This document shows positions 1-7,503 of a stretch of DNA of 22,334 bases, one piece after another. Each line of letters begins with the position of its first letter. Within the stretch, counting starts at the first letter, position 1. The position numbers were made by a program, and so were the translations under genes. The DNA is from Lawsonibacter faecis (GTDB taxonomy: Bacteria; Bacillota; Clostridia; Oscillospirales; Oscillospiraceae). Location: positions 1 through 22,334 of the forward strand of contig NZ_JACOPQ010000022.1 of the NCBI RefSeq assembly GCF_014287675.1, in the 5' to 3' direction. The notes under the pieces were generated by a model. That model was not told where the DNA came from. It made no database searches and saw only the letters and a list, made by a program, of their open reading frames with translations.

Positions 1-383
1 CGCTTTTTGGCACGTTTTGCTTCTCCGCTGGGCGGGAACCGCCAGCAATGCCGTATGCCGCGAGACGCAGTTCGGCAGGCCGAGGCGCTTTTTGTGGCTG
101 ATTCGGCGTTTCCAGAAGCGGTTTTCCTGGACGCGAAAACTCCGCCCCGCCGGGCGAGGCCATTCACACGGCCCTTCCCTTCGCTCCTTTTCGTCTCAGG
201 GTATTGTAAGACTGCGCCGGGAACAAAAAATGATAAAAACGGGGACGGGATCGCGGGGCCCGCGGAAGATTGCAAAAATGCGGCGTGCGCCGTCCAATCA
301 GACAATTATCCTTTTATTTGCAGGCGCGTTGTTGTATAATATCCTTACAATCAGTCCCGTATTGAGAAAGGAAGGTGTGCCGC
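1..383. other. Non-coding region upstream of xdhA
   Basis: No convincing gene is seen in this 383-base stretch. Short open frames exist, but they lack ribosome sites and recognisable protein content. An odd-centred perfect dyad, CGCGGG-G-CCCGCG, lies at 252-264, about 70 bases upstream of the likely promoter; it could be an operator or chance in GC-rich DNA. The composition becomes AT-richer from about 300, where the xdh promoter is expected. The left part may belong to the 3' flank of a gene outside the window. Confidence 0.5.
313..340 (+). promoter_or_regulatory. Likely xdhA promoter
   Basis: A perfect -10 hexamer TATAAT lies at 335-340, and transcription would start about 36 bases before the xdhA ATG. 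The -35 region is weak: the best hexamer is TTTATT at 313-318 with a 16-base spacer. This fits a promoter that needs an activator, but that is inference. Confidence 0.4.
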
Positions 384-2693
384 ATGGAAGTCGGCAGAGA
401 GCTTATCCGCGTGGACGCCGCCGATAAGGTGACAGGCCGGGCCAAATACACCGACGACTTTCACGAGGGCCCCATGCTGGTGGCAAAGGTTCTCCACAGC
501 ACCATCGCCAACGGCCTCGTGAAGTCCATCGACACCAGCGCGGCGGAGAAAGTCCCCGGGGTGGTGAAGATCCTCACCTGCTTCGACGCGCCGGCAATTC
601 AGTACCCCACCCCCGGCCATCCCTGGAGCGTGGAGGCCGCCCACCAGGACGTGTGCGACCGCCGCCTGCTGACCGACCGCGTCCGGGTCTATGGGGACGA
701 CATCGCCGCCGTGGTGGCGGAGGACGCCGTTTCCGCCGAGCGGGCCCTGCGGAAAATCCTGGTGGAGTACGAGGAGTACCCCGTGATTACCGACCCGGAG
801 CGGGCTATGAACGCCCCCGGGGTCCCTGTCCACGAGGAGCACCCCGACAATATCCTCAAGTCCATGAATTTCGACGTCATCACCGCCGGTGCGGACGTGA
901 AGACCGCCCGTGAGGTGCTGGACGACCCGCGCTACCACCACTTCACCGGCCGCTACGAGACCCAGCAGGTCCAGCACTGCCATATTGAAAACCCCATCTC
1001 CTATGCCTACATGGAGCACGGGCGGATTACCGTGGTCGCCTCCACCCAGATCCCCCACATCGTCCGCCGGGTCTGCGGCCAGGCCCTGGGCATCCCCTGG
1101 GGCAAGATCCGGGTCGTGAAGCCCTACATCGGCGGCGGCTTTGGCAACAAGCAGGAGGTATTGTACGAGCCGCTGAATGCCTGGCTCACCACCCAGGTGG
1201 GCGGCCGCGCGGTGAAGCTGGACGTCTCCCGGGAGGAGACCTTTCAGAACACCCGCTCCCGCCACCCCATCCGCTTTGCGCTGGAGGCTGCGGTGGCCGA
1301 CGATATGCGCGTCATGGCCCGCTCGGTCCGGGCGGTTTCCAACCAGGGGGGGTACGCCTCCCACGGCCACGCGATTGTGGCCAACGCCGTCACCGGCATC
1401 CGTCAGCTCTACCCCGACGCCCTGGCCCACCATACCGAGGCCTACACCGTCTACACCAACCTCCCCGCCCCCGGCGCCATGCGGGGATACGGCATCCCGC
1501 AGGGGGATTTCGCGATAGAGTGCTTCATGGAGGACATGGCCCGCCGGATGGGCTGGGACCCCTATGAGTTCCGGCTGAGGAACCTGATGCCCCTGGGCTA
1601 CGTGGATCCCACCAACGGCATCACATGCCACTCCACCGGCCTGAGGGAGTGCATGGAGAAGGGGGCGGAGTTCATCGGCTGGAGGGAGCTGCGGGAGAAG
1701 TACCGCAATCAGACCGGCCCGGTCCGCCGGGGCGTGGGCATGGCGATTTTCTCCTACAAGACCGGCGTGTACCCCATCAGCCTGGAGACCGCCTCCGCCC
1801 GCATCATTCTCAACCAGGACGGGTCCGTCCAGCTCCACCTGGGGGCCACCGAAATTGGCCAGGGCGGCGACACCGTTTTCTGCCAGATGGCCGCCCAGGC
1901 CATCGGCATCCCCACCGAGGACGTACATATCATCTCCACCCAGGATACCGACACCGCCCCCTTCGACACCGGGGCCTATGCCTCCCGGCAGACCTACGTC
2001 ACCGGTAAGGCCATCAAGAAGGCGGGCGAGGAGATCCGGGATAAGATTTTGAACTACGGCGGCGAGCTCCTGAAGCGGGACCCCCACGGCCTCGGCATTC
2101 GGGGCCGGGACGTGGTGGACGCGGGTACGGGAGAGGCCCTGCTCTCCCTGTCGGATTTGGCCGAGGAGGCCTTCTACTCCCTAGAGCACTCGGTCCATAT
2201 CACCGCCGAGGTCACCAACCACTGCAAGGAGAACACCTTTGCCTTCGGCTGCTGCTTTGCCGAGATTGAGGTGGATATTCCCGTGGGCAAAATCAAGGTG
2301 CTGCGCATCGTCAACGTCCACGACTCCGGAAAGCTCATCAACCCCAAGCTGGCCGAGGCCCAGGTCCACGGCGGAATGAGCATGGGCCTGGGGTACGCCC
2401 TCAGCGAGGAGATGAAGTTCGACCCCGCGACCGGCCGCCTCCTCAACGGCAACCTCCTGGACTACAAGCTGCCCACCGCCATGGACACCCCGGAGCTCAC
2501 GGCCCTCTTCGTGGAGACCGACGACCCCTCCGGCCCCTTCGGCAACAAGGCTCTGGGCGAGCCGCCCGCCATCCCCGTGGCTCCCGCTATCCGCAATGCC
2601 CTGCTCCACGCCACCGGCGTGGCGGTGGATACCCTGCCGCTGAACCCCCAGAAGCTGGTGGAGGCGTTTCAATCAGCGGGGCTGATTGAGTAG
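384..2693 (+). CDS. xdhA: Xanthine dehydrogenase-type molybdenum-binding subunit XdhA
   Basis: This is the catalytic molybdenum-cofactor subunit of a cytoplasmic molybdenum hydroxylase. Such enzymes oxidise hypoxanthine or xanthine (or related N-heterocycles) using water as oxygen donor and pass electrons to the FeS and FAD subunits. At 769 aa it is close to E. coli XdhA (about 750). Visible landmarks are the N-terminal substrate-channel domain with VTGRAKYTDD near residue 16, the cofactor loop GGGFGNKQ at 250-257, the conserved arginine in MRGYG (R367, the position of bovine Arg880), and LGEPP with E726 at the position of the bovine catalytic base Glu1261. Q257 occupies the bovine Glu802 position. 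The start is the ATG at 384, with AGGAAGG ending 8 bases upstream; the in-frame GTG at 375 lies inside that site. It is followed by xdhB and xdhC in E. coli order. The family is certain; the exact substrate is not. Confidence 0.93.
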   Translation: MEVGRELIRVDAADKVTGRAKYTDDFHEGPMLVAKVLHSTIANGLVKSIDTSAAEKVPGVVKILTCFDAPAIQYPTPGHPWSVEAAHQDVCDRRLLTDRVRVYGDDIAAVVAEDAVSAERALRKILVEYEEYPVITDPERAMNAPGVPVHEEHPDNILKSMNFDVITAGADVKTAREVLDDPRYHHFTGRYETQQVQHCHIENPISYAYMEHGRITVVASTQIPHIVRRVCGQALGIPWGKIRVVKPYIGGGFGNKQEVLYEPLNAWLTTQVGGRAVKLDVSREETFQNTRSRHPIRFALEAAVADDMRVMARSVRAVSNQGGYASHGHAIVANAVTGIRQLYPDALAHHTEAYTVYTNLPAPGAMRGYGIPQGDFAIECFMEDMARRMGWDPYEFRLRNLMPLGYVDPTNGITCHSTGLRECMEKGAEFIGWRELREKYRNQTGPVRRGVGMAIFSYKTGVYPISLETASARIILNQDGSVQLHLGATEIGQGGDTVFCQMAAQAIGIPTEDVHIISTQDTDTAPFDTGAYASRQTYVTGKAIKKAGEEIRDKILNYGGELLKRDPHGLGIRGRDVVDAGTGEALLSLSDLAEEAFYSLEHSVHITAEVTNHCKENTFAFGCCFAEIEVDIPVGKIKVLRIVNVHDSGKLINPKLAEAQVHGGMSMGLGYALSEEMKFDPATGRLLNGNLLDYKLPTAMDTPELTALFVETDDPSGPFGNKALGEPPAIPVAPAIRNALLHATGVAVDTLPLNPQKLVEAFQSAGLIE

Positions 2694-2774
2694 GTGAAAA
2701 GGGAGGCGTGAAAAGGCATGGGCCGGCCGGGCGCGGCACAGACGGAGCGGCTTTCGCGCGGACGGGCTTTGGCG

Positions 2775-2809
2775 CCGGCCCTGCCCACCATAGGGCCGGA
2801 CTGCTTTTT
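2775..2809 (+). terminator. Terminator-like hairpin between xdhA and xdhB
   Basis: An 8-bp stem CCGGCCCT (2775-2782) pairs with AGGGCCGG (2792-2799) around a 9-base loop, and a run of five T follows at 2805-2809. It sits inside the 162-base gap between two subunits of the same enzyme. It may work as a partial terminator or attenuator, or protect the 3' end of a processed xdhA message. No second promoter is evident between it and xdhB. Confidence 0.5.
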
Positions 2810-2855
2810 CATTTCGCAGTTTTCACTCTTTACTCAAAAAGGAGGAGGTTTACCG

Positions 2856-3734
2856 ATGTATGATATAGGCTCCATCTATCGTGCCAAGTCCGTGGACGAC
2901 GCCATTGCCGCCCTGGAGCGGGACAGCGAGGCGCTGGTCATCGCCGGCGGCACCGATGTGCTCATCAAAGTCAGGGAGGGCAAGCTGGCCGGCTGCCGGC
3001 TGGTCTCCATCCACGACCTGCCCGAGCTGAAGGGCATTGAACTTAGCGACGCGGGGGACGTGGAGATCGGCCCCCTGTCCACCTTCCGGGACGTGACCTT
3101 CTCGCCGGTGATCCGGGGGACCATCCCCGTCCTGGGGGAGGCCGCCGACTCCGCGGGCGGGCCCCAGCTCCGCGCCGCAGGGACCATCGGCGGCAACGTC
3201 TGCAACGGCATTACCTCGGCCGACACGGCCTCCACCCTGGTGGCGCTGGACGCGGTGCTCCGGGTGAGGGGCCCCAGAGGCGAGCGGGAGGTGCCCATCG
3301 CCGAGTGGTACCAGGGCGTGGGCAAGGTGGCCCTGGCCCCCTATGAGCTGCTGGTGAAAATCGTCATCCCCCGGGCCAACTACGAGGGGTATACCGGCCA
3401 CTACATCAAATACGCCCAGCGCAGCGCTATGGACATCGCCACCATGGGCGTCTCGTGTCTGGTAAAGCTCACCGGGGATAAAAAGACCGTGGACGACGTG
3501 AGCTTGGCCTTCGGCGTGGCCGGGCCGGTGCCCATGCGCGCCTACAGCGCGGAGGCCGCCGTCCGGGGTCTGCCCATCGGCGAAGCGGCGGAGCAGATCG
3601 GCGCCGCCGCCCTGGACGACGTGAGCCCCCGCACCAGCTGGCGGGCCTCCAGGGAGTTTCGCATCCAGCTCATCAGGGAGCTCTCCGGCCGGGCGCTCCA
3701 AGAGGCCGCACGGAAGGGAGGCGCGCAGGTATGA
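2856..3734 (+). CDS. xdhB: Xanthine dehydrogenase-type FAD-binding subunit XdhB
   Basis: This is the flavin subunit, which takes electrons from the 2Fe-2S subunit and hands them to NAD+ or another acceptor. Its 292 aa equal the length of E. coli XdhB as I recall it. The FAD pyrophosphate-binding loop AGGTDVLI is at residues 30-37 and the second flavin signature TIGGNVCNG at 110-118. The C-terminal segment SPRTSWRASREFR closely resembles the E. coli protein. The start is the ATG at 2856, placed 7 bases after a strong GGAGGAGG; longer in-frame starts have no ribosome site and would read back through the intergenic hairpin. The stop overlaps the xdhC start (ATGA), so these two are translationally coupled. 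Confidence 0.93.
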   Translation: MYDIGSIYRAKSVDDAIAALERDSEALVIAGGTDVLIKVREGKLAGCRLVSIHDLPELKGIELSDAGDVEIGPLSTFRDVTFSPVIRGTIPVLGEAADSAGGPQLRAAGTIGGNVCNGITSADTASTLVALDAVLRVRGPRGEREVPIAEWYQGVGKVALAPYELLVKIVIPRANYEGYTGHYIKYAQRSAMDIATMGVSCLVKLTGDKKTVDDVSLAFGVAGPVPMRAYSAEAAVRGLPIGEAAEQIGAAALDDVSPRTSWRASREFRIQLIRELSGRALQEAARKGGAQV

Positions 3735-4222
3735 TGGAAATTCTGAATCTCACCGTCAACGGCAAGGCCGTGGAGGTGGCGGTGGACCCCAGGGAGTCCC
3801 TGGCGGACACCCTGCGGGAGCGGCTGGGCCTCACCAGCGTGAAGAAGGGCTGTGAGGTGGGGGAGTGCGGTGCGTGCACCGTTCTGGTGGACGGGACCGC
3901 CATCGACTCCTGTATCTACCTCTCGGTCTGGGCCGACGGAAAGCGAATACTCACCGTTGAAGGGCTCCGGGGAGACGACGGGGAGTTATCGCCCATCCAG
4001 CGTGCTTTTGTGGAGGAGGCCGCCGTCCAGTGCGGATTCTGCACCCCCGGAATCATTATGTCCGCCGTGGAGATCGTGGGCAGCGGCAAGACCTACACCC
4101 GGGACGAGCTGCGCAAGCTCATCTCCGGCCACCTGTGCCGCTGCACCGGGTACCAGAATATCCTCAACGCCGTCGAGCGGGCGGTGGACGAGGCCAACAA
4201 GTTCGTGGGAAAAGTGAAATAG
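3731..4222 (+). CDS. xdhC: Xanthine dehydrogenase-type 2Fe-2S subunit XdhC
   Basis: This is the small iron-sulfur subunit with two [2Fe-2S] clusters that wire the molybdenum site to the flavin. The 163 aa are the normal length. The plant-ferredoxin-type cluster is bound by C41, C46, C49 and C61. The second cluster has C101 and C104 (QCGFC) and C136 and C138 (LCRCTGY). All eight cysteines are present, so the electron chain should be intact. The start at 3731 overlaps the xdhB stop by four bases with AGGGAGG 9 bases upstream; an alternative ATG at 3734 would only remove one methionine. A strong hairpin terminator follows. No molybdenum-cofactor or XdhC-type maturation gene is found in the window. 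Confidence 0.94.
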   Translation: MMEILNLTVNGKAVEVAVDPRESLADTLRERLGLTSVKKGCEVGECGACTVLVDGTAIDSCIYLSVWADGKRILTVEGLRGDDGELSPIQRAFVEEAAVQCGFCTPGIIMSAVEIVGSGKTYTRDELRKLISGHLCRCTGYQNILNAVERAVDEANKFVGKVK

Positions 4223-4230
4223 AACGGACA

Positions 4231-4274
4231 GCCGCAGCTCCGGGCCATAGGCCCGGGGCTGCGGCCTGCATTTT
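4231..4274 (+). terminator. Intrinsic terminator of the xdh operon
   Basis: A 16-base arm (4231-4246) and its complement (4250-4265) form a stem around an ATA loop, with one G-U wobble and otherwise perfect pairing. It begins 8 bases after the xdhC stop. The tail is a short T4 at 4271-4274, so termination relies on the very stable stem. Confidence 0.75.
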
Positions 4275-4463
4275 GGGACGGAGAGCGGGCGGCGCGTCTG
4301 GACGCCGCACCCCGCGATTGGGAGGGGACGGCAGCTGAACCCCCGGTAGGACGGGGGAGCCGGGGCGGTCCGGGGCGGAAGGCCGCGGCGCGAAAAACTT
4401 GTTTTCGCCGGTCTGCGGGATATTTTGACGCCCAAAGCAGCTAGACAGGCAGATTGTGAAGGG

Positions 4464-4488
4464 AAAAACGGCAATTTTACCGTTTTTT
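4464..4488. terminator. Small A/T-flanked hairpin, possible bidirectional terminator
   Basis: AAAAACGG and CCGTTTTT form an 8-bp stem around an 8-base loop. The A-run on one side and T-run on the other give it a U-tract on either strand. The GC core is only three pairs, so strength is doubtful. Confidence 0.3.
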
Positions 4489-4613
4489 GTCGGAAGAATG
4501 CTGTCAGATGGACGGGAACGAAGGGGGAATCCGCCGCCAAATTGTGCAAACCGTTTATAGTGGTGAAAAGGAACTGAAATTTTGAAAAATGCGATGCATT
4601 TCCAGACTGCTTT

Positions 4614-4622
4614 TGGTATAAT
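4614..4622 (+). promoter_or_regulatory. Extended -10 promoter of the GlmU-type gene
   Basis: TGGTATAAT at 4614-4622 is a perfect -10 with the TGn extension. No good -35 hexamer lies 16-18 bases upstream, which extended -10 promoters tolerate. The predicted transcript start near 4629 leaves a leader of about 93 bases before the TTG start at 4722 and almost none before an alternative TTG at 4638. It therefore also supports the later start. Confidence 0.5.
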
Positions 4623-4721
4623 GGCTTAACAGGACAATTGACCGGAATATCCAGCACCTGGAAAATGAAGCCCGCCCGCTCGGCCGGGCATGACCGCCAG
4701 GGGCGGAGGGAGGAACTGCTT

Positions 4722-5417
4722 TTGAATGAGGAACTGATGCGGCGCGTCCGGGAAGAGGCACAGGCCCGGCTTGAGCGCGTGGTGGCGCTGATGGAGGCCG
4801 GCGTGCAGGTGCTGGACCCCACGACGGTCTATCTGGACGACTCCGTCACAGTGGGGAAGGGGACGCTCCTCCTGCCCGGCACCGTCCTCCGGGGGAAGAC
4901 GGTGATTGGGGAGAACTGCGAGATCGGTCCCAACACCATGATCCGGGACTGTACGGTTGGGGACAATGTGACCGTGAACGCCTCCCAGCTCAATGAGAGC
5001 GTGGTGGAGGACGATGTGAAAATTGGGCCCTTCGCCTATATCCGGCCCCACTGCCATGTGGGCAAGGGGGTCAAGGTGGGGGACTTTGTGGAGCTGAAGA
5101 ACTCCCGAATCGGCGCGGGGACGAAAATTTCCCACCTCACCTACGTGGGCGACTCCGATGTGGGCAGCGGCGTCAACTTCGGCTGCGGCACCGTCACGGT
5201 GAACTACGACGGCACCACCAAGTTCCGCACCACCATCGGCGACGGGGCTTTCATCGGCTGCAACACCAACCTGGTGGCCCCCGTCAGGGTGGGCGACGGA
5301 GCCTATACCGCCGCGGGCAGCACCATCACCGAGGACGTGCCCGACGACTCTCTGGCCATCGCAAGGAGTATGCAGGTGGTCAAGAAGCAGTGGGCTGCGA
5401 AACGCAGGAAGCGCTGA
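4722..5417 (+). CDS. GlmU-type acetyltransferase domain protein (no uridylyltransferase domain)
   Basis: This is a left-handed beta-helix protein matching only the C-terminal half of GlmU, which acetylates glucosamine-1-phosphate with acetyl-CoA on the way to UDP-GlcNAc. The 231 aa begin with the segment that normally links the two GlmU domains (GVQVLDPTTVYLDD, 27-40), followed by hexapeptide repeats. Residues matching the E. coli acetyltransferase site are present: R108 (IRPH), K126 (ELKNS), H138 and Y141 (SHLTY), N152, N161 (VNYDG) and K167. The motif NFGCG has Cys where E. coli has Ala380. The start is TTG 4722, 8 bases after AGGGAGG; the open frame reaches back to 4638, still far too short for the missing domain. 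It lies directly before prs, the classic glmU position. Either the uridylyltransferase is encoded elsewhere or the protein acetylates a different sugar. Confidence 0.85.
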   Translation: MNEELMRRVREEAQARLERVVALMEAGVQVLDPTTVYLDDSVTVGKGTLLLPGTVLRGKTVIGENCEIGPNTMIRDCTVGDNVTVNASQLNESVVEDDVKIGPFAYIRPHCHVGKGVKVGDFVELKNSRIGAGTKISHLTYVGDSDVGSGVNFGCGTVTVNYDGTTKFRTTIGDGAFIGCNTNLVAPVRVGDGAYTAAGSTITEDVPDDSLAIARSMQVVKKQWAAKRRKR

Positions 5418-5617
5418 GCAACCGGAAGCGGGGAGACCGAGACGGGAGCGGAGCGGACGTTTGGCGGGGCAGGAACATGTGGGTGGCCGCGCCGACGTCA
5501 CTTTTTACAATCCGGGCTGCAAAAACGGGAGTATGATGCTCCTGTAAGAGACGATGTGAACGTTCGCGCGTGGGCGCGGTAAAAATAGAACGAAAAAAGA
5601 TTGAGAGGATGTAGAAC
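5418..5617. other. Spacer between the GlmU-type gene and prs
   Basis: No gene is seen here. The first 40 bases, starting in the last codons of the upstream gene (GGAAGCGCTGA), look like a degenerate relative of the post-stop repeat found after prs and pth, with a GAGCGGAGCG motif near 5447. A TATGAT at 5532-5537 could be a -10 for prs, but I find no matching -35 at normal spacing. Confidence 0.4.
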
Positions 5618-6577
5618 ATGATCTCACATGGCAAGGACATCAAAATCTTCTCCGGCAACTCCAACCGGCCCCTGGCAGAGGCCATCTGCCGCGAAATGGG
5701 CCTAGAGCTTGGCAACGCGGAGGTAGGCGCGTTCTCCGACGGGGAGAACTTCGTCTCCATCTATGAGACTGTCCGCGGCAGCGACGTATTTGTCGTGCAG
5801 TCTACCTGTGCGCCGGTGAACGACAACCTGATGGAAATGCTCATCATGATCGACGCCTTCAAGCGGGCCAGCGCAGGGCGCATCACCGCCGTGATGCCCT
5901 ATTTCGGCTACGCCCGTCAGGACCGTAAGACCAAGCCCCGCGACCCCATCTCCGCCAAGCTGGTGGCCAACCTTATTACCCGCGCCGGGGCTGACCGTGT
6001 GCTGACCATGGACCTCCACGCCTCTCAGATCCAGGGCTTCTTCGACATCCCTGTGGACAATCTGCTCGGGAACCCCATCTTCACCCACCACTTTGCCGAG
6101 CGCTTCGGCGAGGACGCGGACAACACCATGGTGGTGTCCCCCGATGTTGGCAGCGTGGCCCGGGCCCGTGCCTTTGCCCAGAAGCTGGGCATGGGCCTGG
6201 CCATCGTGGACAAGCGCCGCCAGAAGGCCAACTCCTCCGAGGTCATGAACATCATCGGCGACGTGCGGGGCAAGCGGGTCATCCTCTTCGACGATATGGT
6301 GGATACCGGCGGGTCCCTCTGCGGCGCGGCCCAGGCTCTCATGGAGCTGGGCGGAGCCACCGAGGTCTTCGCCTGCGCGTCCCACGGCGTGCTCTCCGGC
6401 CCTGCCGTGGACCGCATTGAGAAGAGCGTCATCAAGGAGGTCCTCTTCCTCGACACCGTTCCCGCGCGGCCCGAGACCAAATGTGATAAGATCAAATACC
6501 TCTCCGTGGCCCATATGTTCGCCGAGGCCATTGAGCGGATCTACGAAGAGGTCTCTGTCAGCAAGCTGTTCCAGTAA
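5618..6577 (+). CDS. prs: Ribose-phosphate pyrophosphokinase (PRPP synthetase)
   Basis: This cytoplasmic enzyme makes PRPP from ribose-5-phosphate and ATP for purine, pyrimidine, NAD, histidine and tryptophan synthesis. The 319 aa are full length for the class I, phosphate-activated family. Landmarks are MPYFGYARQDRK at 93-104 (ATP-binding flexible loop region), the Mg-binding MDLHASQIQGFF at 131-142, and the ribose-5-phosphate/PRPP loop VILFDDMVDTGGS at 221-233. The start ATG 5618 has AGAGGA about 9 bases upstream. The stop codon is immediately followed by the 13-mer GAAGCGCGAGACG. Everything expected of an active enzyme is present. Confidence 0.97.
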   Translation: MISHGKDIKIFSGNSNRPLAEAICREMGLELGNAEVGAFSDGENFVSIYETVRGSDVFVVQSTCAPVNDNLMEMLIMIDAFKRASAGRITAVMPYFGYARQDRKTKPRDPISAKLVANLITRAGADRVLTMDLHASQIQGFFDIPVDNLLGNPIFTHHFAERFGEDADNTMVVSPDVGSVARARAFAQKLGMGLAIVDKRRQKANSSEVMNIIGDVRGKRVILFDDMVDTGGSLCGAAQALMELGGATEVFACASHGVLSGPAVDRIEKSVIKEVLFLDTVPARPETKCDKIKYLSVAHMFAEAIERIYEEVSVSKLFQ

Positions 6578-6650
6578 GAAGCGCGAGACGAATGAAGCGG
6601 GGCGGAGCCGTTATCGACCCGGCCATGCGCCCAAAGCGGGCGTGGCCGGG
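6578..6650 (+). repeat. Post-stop repeat and hairpin after prs
   Basis: The 13-mer GAAGCGCGAGACG occupies 6578-6590, beginning with the first base after the prs stop codon; the same 13-mer follows the pth stop. A stable hairpin follows: CCCGGCCA (6618-6625) and CGCCC (6628-6632) pair with GGGCG (6638-6642) and TGGCCGGG (6643-6650), with a two-base bulge. It has no T-run, so it is more REP-like than terminator-like. Confidence 0.55.
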
Positions 6651-6714
6651 AAGCGCCGGGCGGCCTCTTGCCCCGGGGAAGGCTGAACGGCGTAATTTGA
6701 AATCGGCATAGACA

Positions 6715-6741
6715 GGGGCGGAGCTTTGCTCCGCCCCCGTT
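6715..6741 (+). terminator. Hairpin terminator between prs and pth
   Basis: A perfect 10-bp stem GGGGCGGAGC (6715-6724) and GCTCCGCCCC (6728-6737) surrounds a TTT loop. The T-tract after it is poor (CGTT). It would separate prs from pth unless read through, and no clear promoter for pth is seen after it. Confidence 0.55.
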
Positions 6742-6760
6742 GCCCTATTGAGGAATTGGT

Positions 6761-7357
6761 ATGTTTTTTGGAAAAAACAGTAAAGGCGGCGGGGCCGAGT
6801 GGCTGGTGGTCTGCCTCGGCAACCCCGGCGACAAGTACGACGGCACCCGCCATAACGTGGGCTTCATGGTGGCCGACGAGATCGGCGAGCGGGAGCACAT
6901 CCCCATCCAAAAGCTCAAATTCAAGGCCCTGACCAACACCTGTGAGCTGGGGGGCGCGAAGGTCCTCCTGATGAAGCCCATCACCTATATGAACCTCTCC
7001 GGCGAGGCGGTGCGGCAGGCGGCGGATTTCTACAAGGTGCCGGCGGAGCGGGTGCTGGTGGTGTCCGACGACGTGTCCCTCCCCGTGGGGAAGCTGCGCA
7101 TCCGGCTGAAGGGCTCCGCCGGGGGGCACAACGGGCTGAAGAGCATTATCGCGCACCTGGGGAGCGAGTCGTTTCCCAGACTGAAAATCGGCGTGGGGGA
7201 GAAGCCCCACCCGGACTACGACTTGGCCGACTGGGTGCTGGGGAAGTTCGCGGGCGAGGACAAGAAGGCCATCGACGCAGCAATCAAGCGTGCCGCCGAC
7301 GCGGTGGAGGCCATCATCCGCGACGGGGCGGAGAAGGCCATGGGAAAGTTTAACTGA
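6761..7357 (+). CDS. pth: Peptidyl-tRNA hydrolase
   Basis: Pth cleaves peptidyl-tRNAs that drop off the ribosome, releasing tRNA for reuse; it is usually essential. The 198 aa are normal length with a short extra N-terminus (about 12 residues) before the first strand WLVVCLGNPG. Catalytic and substrate residues are visible: N21 in GNPG, H31 in GTRHNVGF, N78 in YMNLSG, D103 in SDDVSLP (E. coli Asp93) and N124 in GGHNGLKS. The start ATG 6761 has GAGGA 6 bases upstream. It lies between prs and mfd as in Bacillus. The stop codon is directly followed by the first copy of the 132-bp repeat. Confidence 0.96.
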   Translation: MFFGKNSKGGGAEWLVVCLGNPGDKYDGTRHNVGFMVADEIGEREHIPIQKLKFKALTNTCELGGAKVLLMKPITYMNLSGEAVRQAADFYKVPAERVLVVSDDVSLPVGKLRIRLKGSAGGHNGLKSIIAHLGSESFPRLKIGVGEKPHPDYDLADWVLGKFAGEDKKAIDAAIKRAADAVEAIIRDGAEKAMGKFN

Positions 7358-7489
7358 GAAGCGCGAGACGCCCGGGAGCAGGCGGATAAGACCCGGAGCG
7401 GAGCGAAAAACCACAGGGCGGCGGCCCCCGCAAGCCGCCGGGAGGATTTTTGCGCAGTCGCAGGGGCTTAGACGTCGTCGCGGAGGGCG
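7358..7489. repeat. 132-bp tandem repeat, copy 1
   Basis: It starts on the first base after the pth stop codon. It matches copy 2 (7504-7635) at 131 of 132 positions; the single difference is C at 7453 against T at 7599. The unit begins with GAAGCGCGAGACG, contains GGAGCGGAGCG, and has an internal GGCGGC...GCCGCC inverted repeat. It shows no protein-like reading frame with a ribosome site. I infer an intergenic REP/MITE-like unit rather than a gene. Confidence 0.9.
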
Positions 7490-7503
7490 GGGAGCGTGAC
7501 AGG

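Larger units (their letters stand above)
4275..4721. other. Gap between xdhC and the GlmU-type gene
   Basis: About 450 bases hold no gene that I can support. I looked in all frames for the missing uridylyltransferase half of GlmU (its N-terminal LAAGxGTRM-type motif) and found nothing. The stretch contains a small inverted repeat, AAAAACGG (4464-4471) with CCGTTTTT (4480-4487), which could terminate transcription on either strand. The DNA is AT-richer from about 4440, and a promoter follows near 4620. Confidence 0.6.

Noticed and set aside
252..264. Odd-centred palindrome CGCGGG-G-CCCGCG as an xdh operator
   Set aside because: It lies far upstream of the promoter, and GC-only dyads are expected often in DNA of this composition; kept only as a remark.
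351..2087. A 578-codon open frame antisense to xdhA
   Set aside because: It mirrors a strongly supported gene in GC-rich DNA, is dominated by Gly, Val, His and Asp from complementary codons, and has no recognisable domain or ribosome site.
4638..4721. Earlier TTG start giving a 259-aa GlmU-type protein
   Set aside because: It begins only about nine bases after the predicted transcript start, lacks a ribosome site, and the extra residues do not resemble GlmU.
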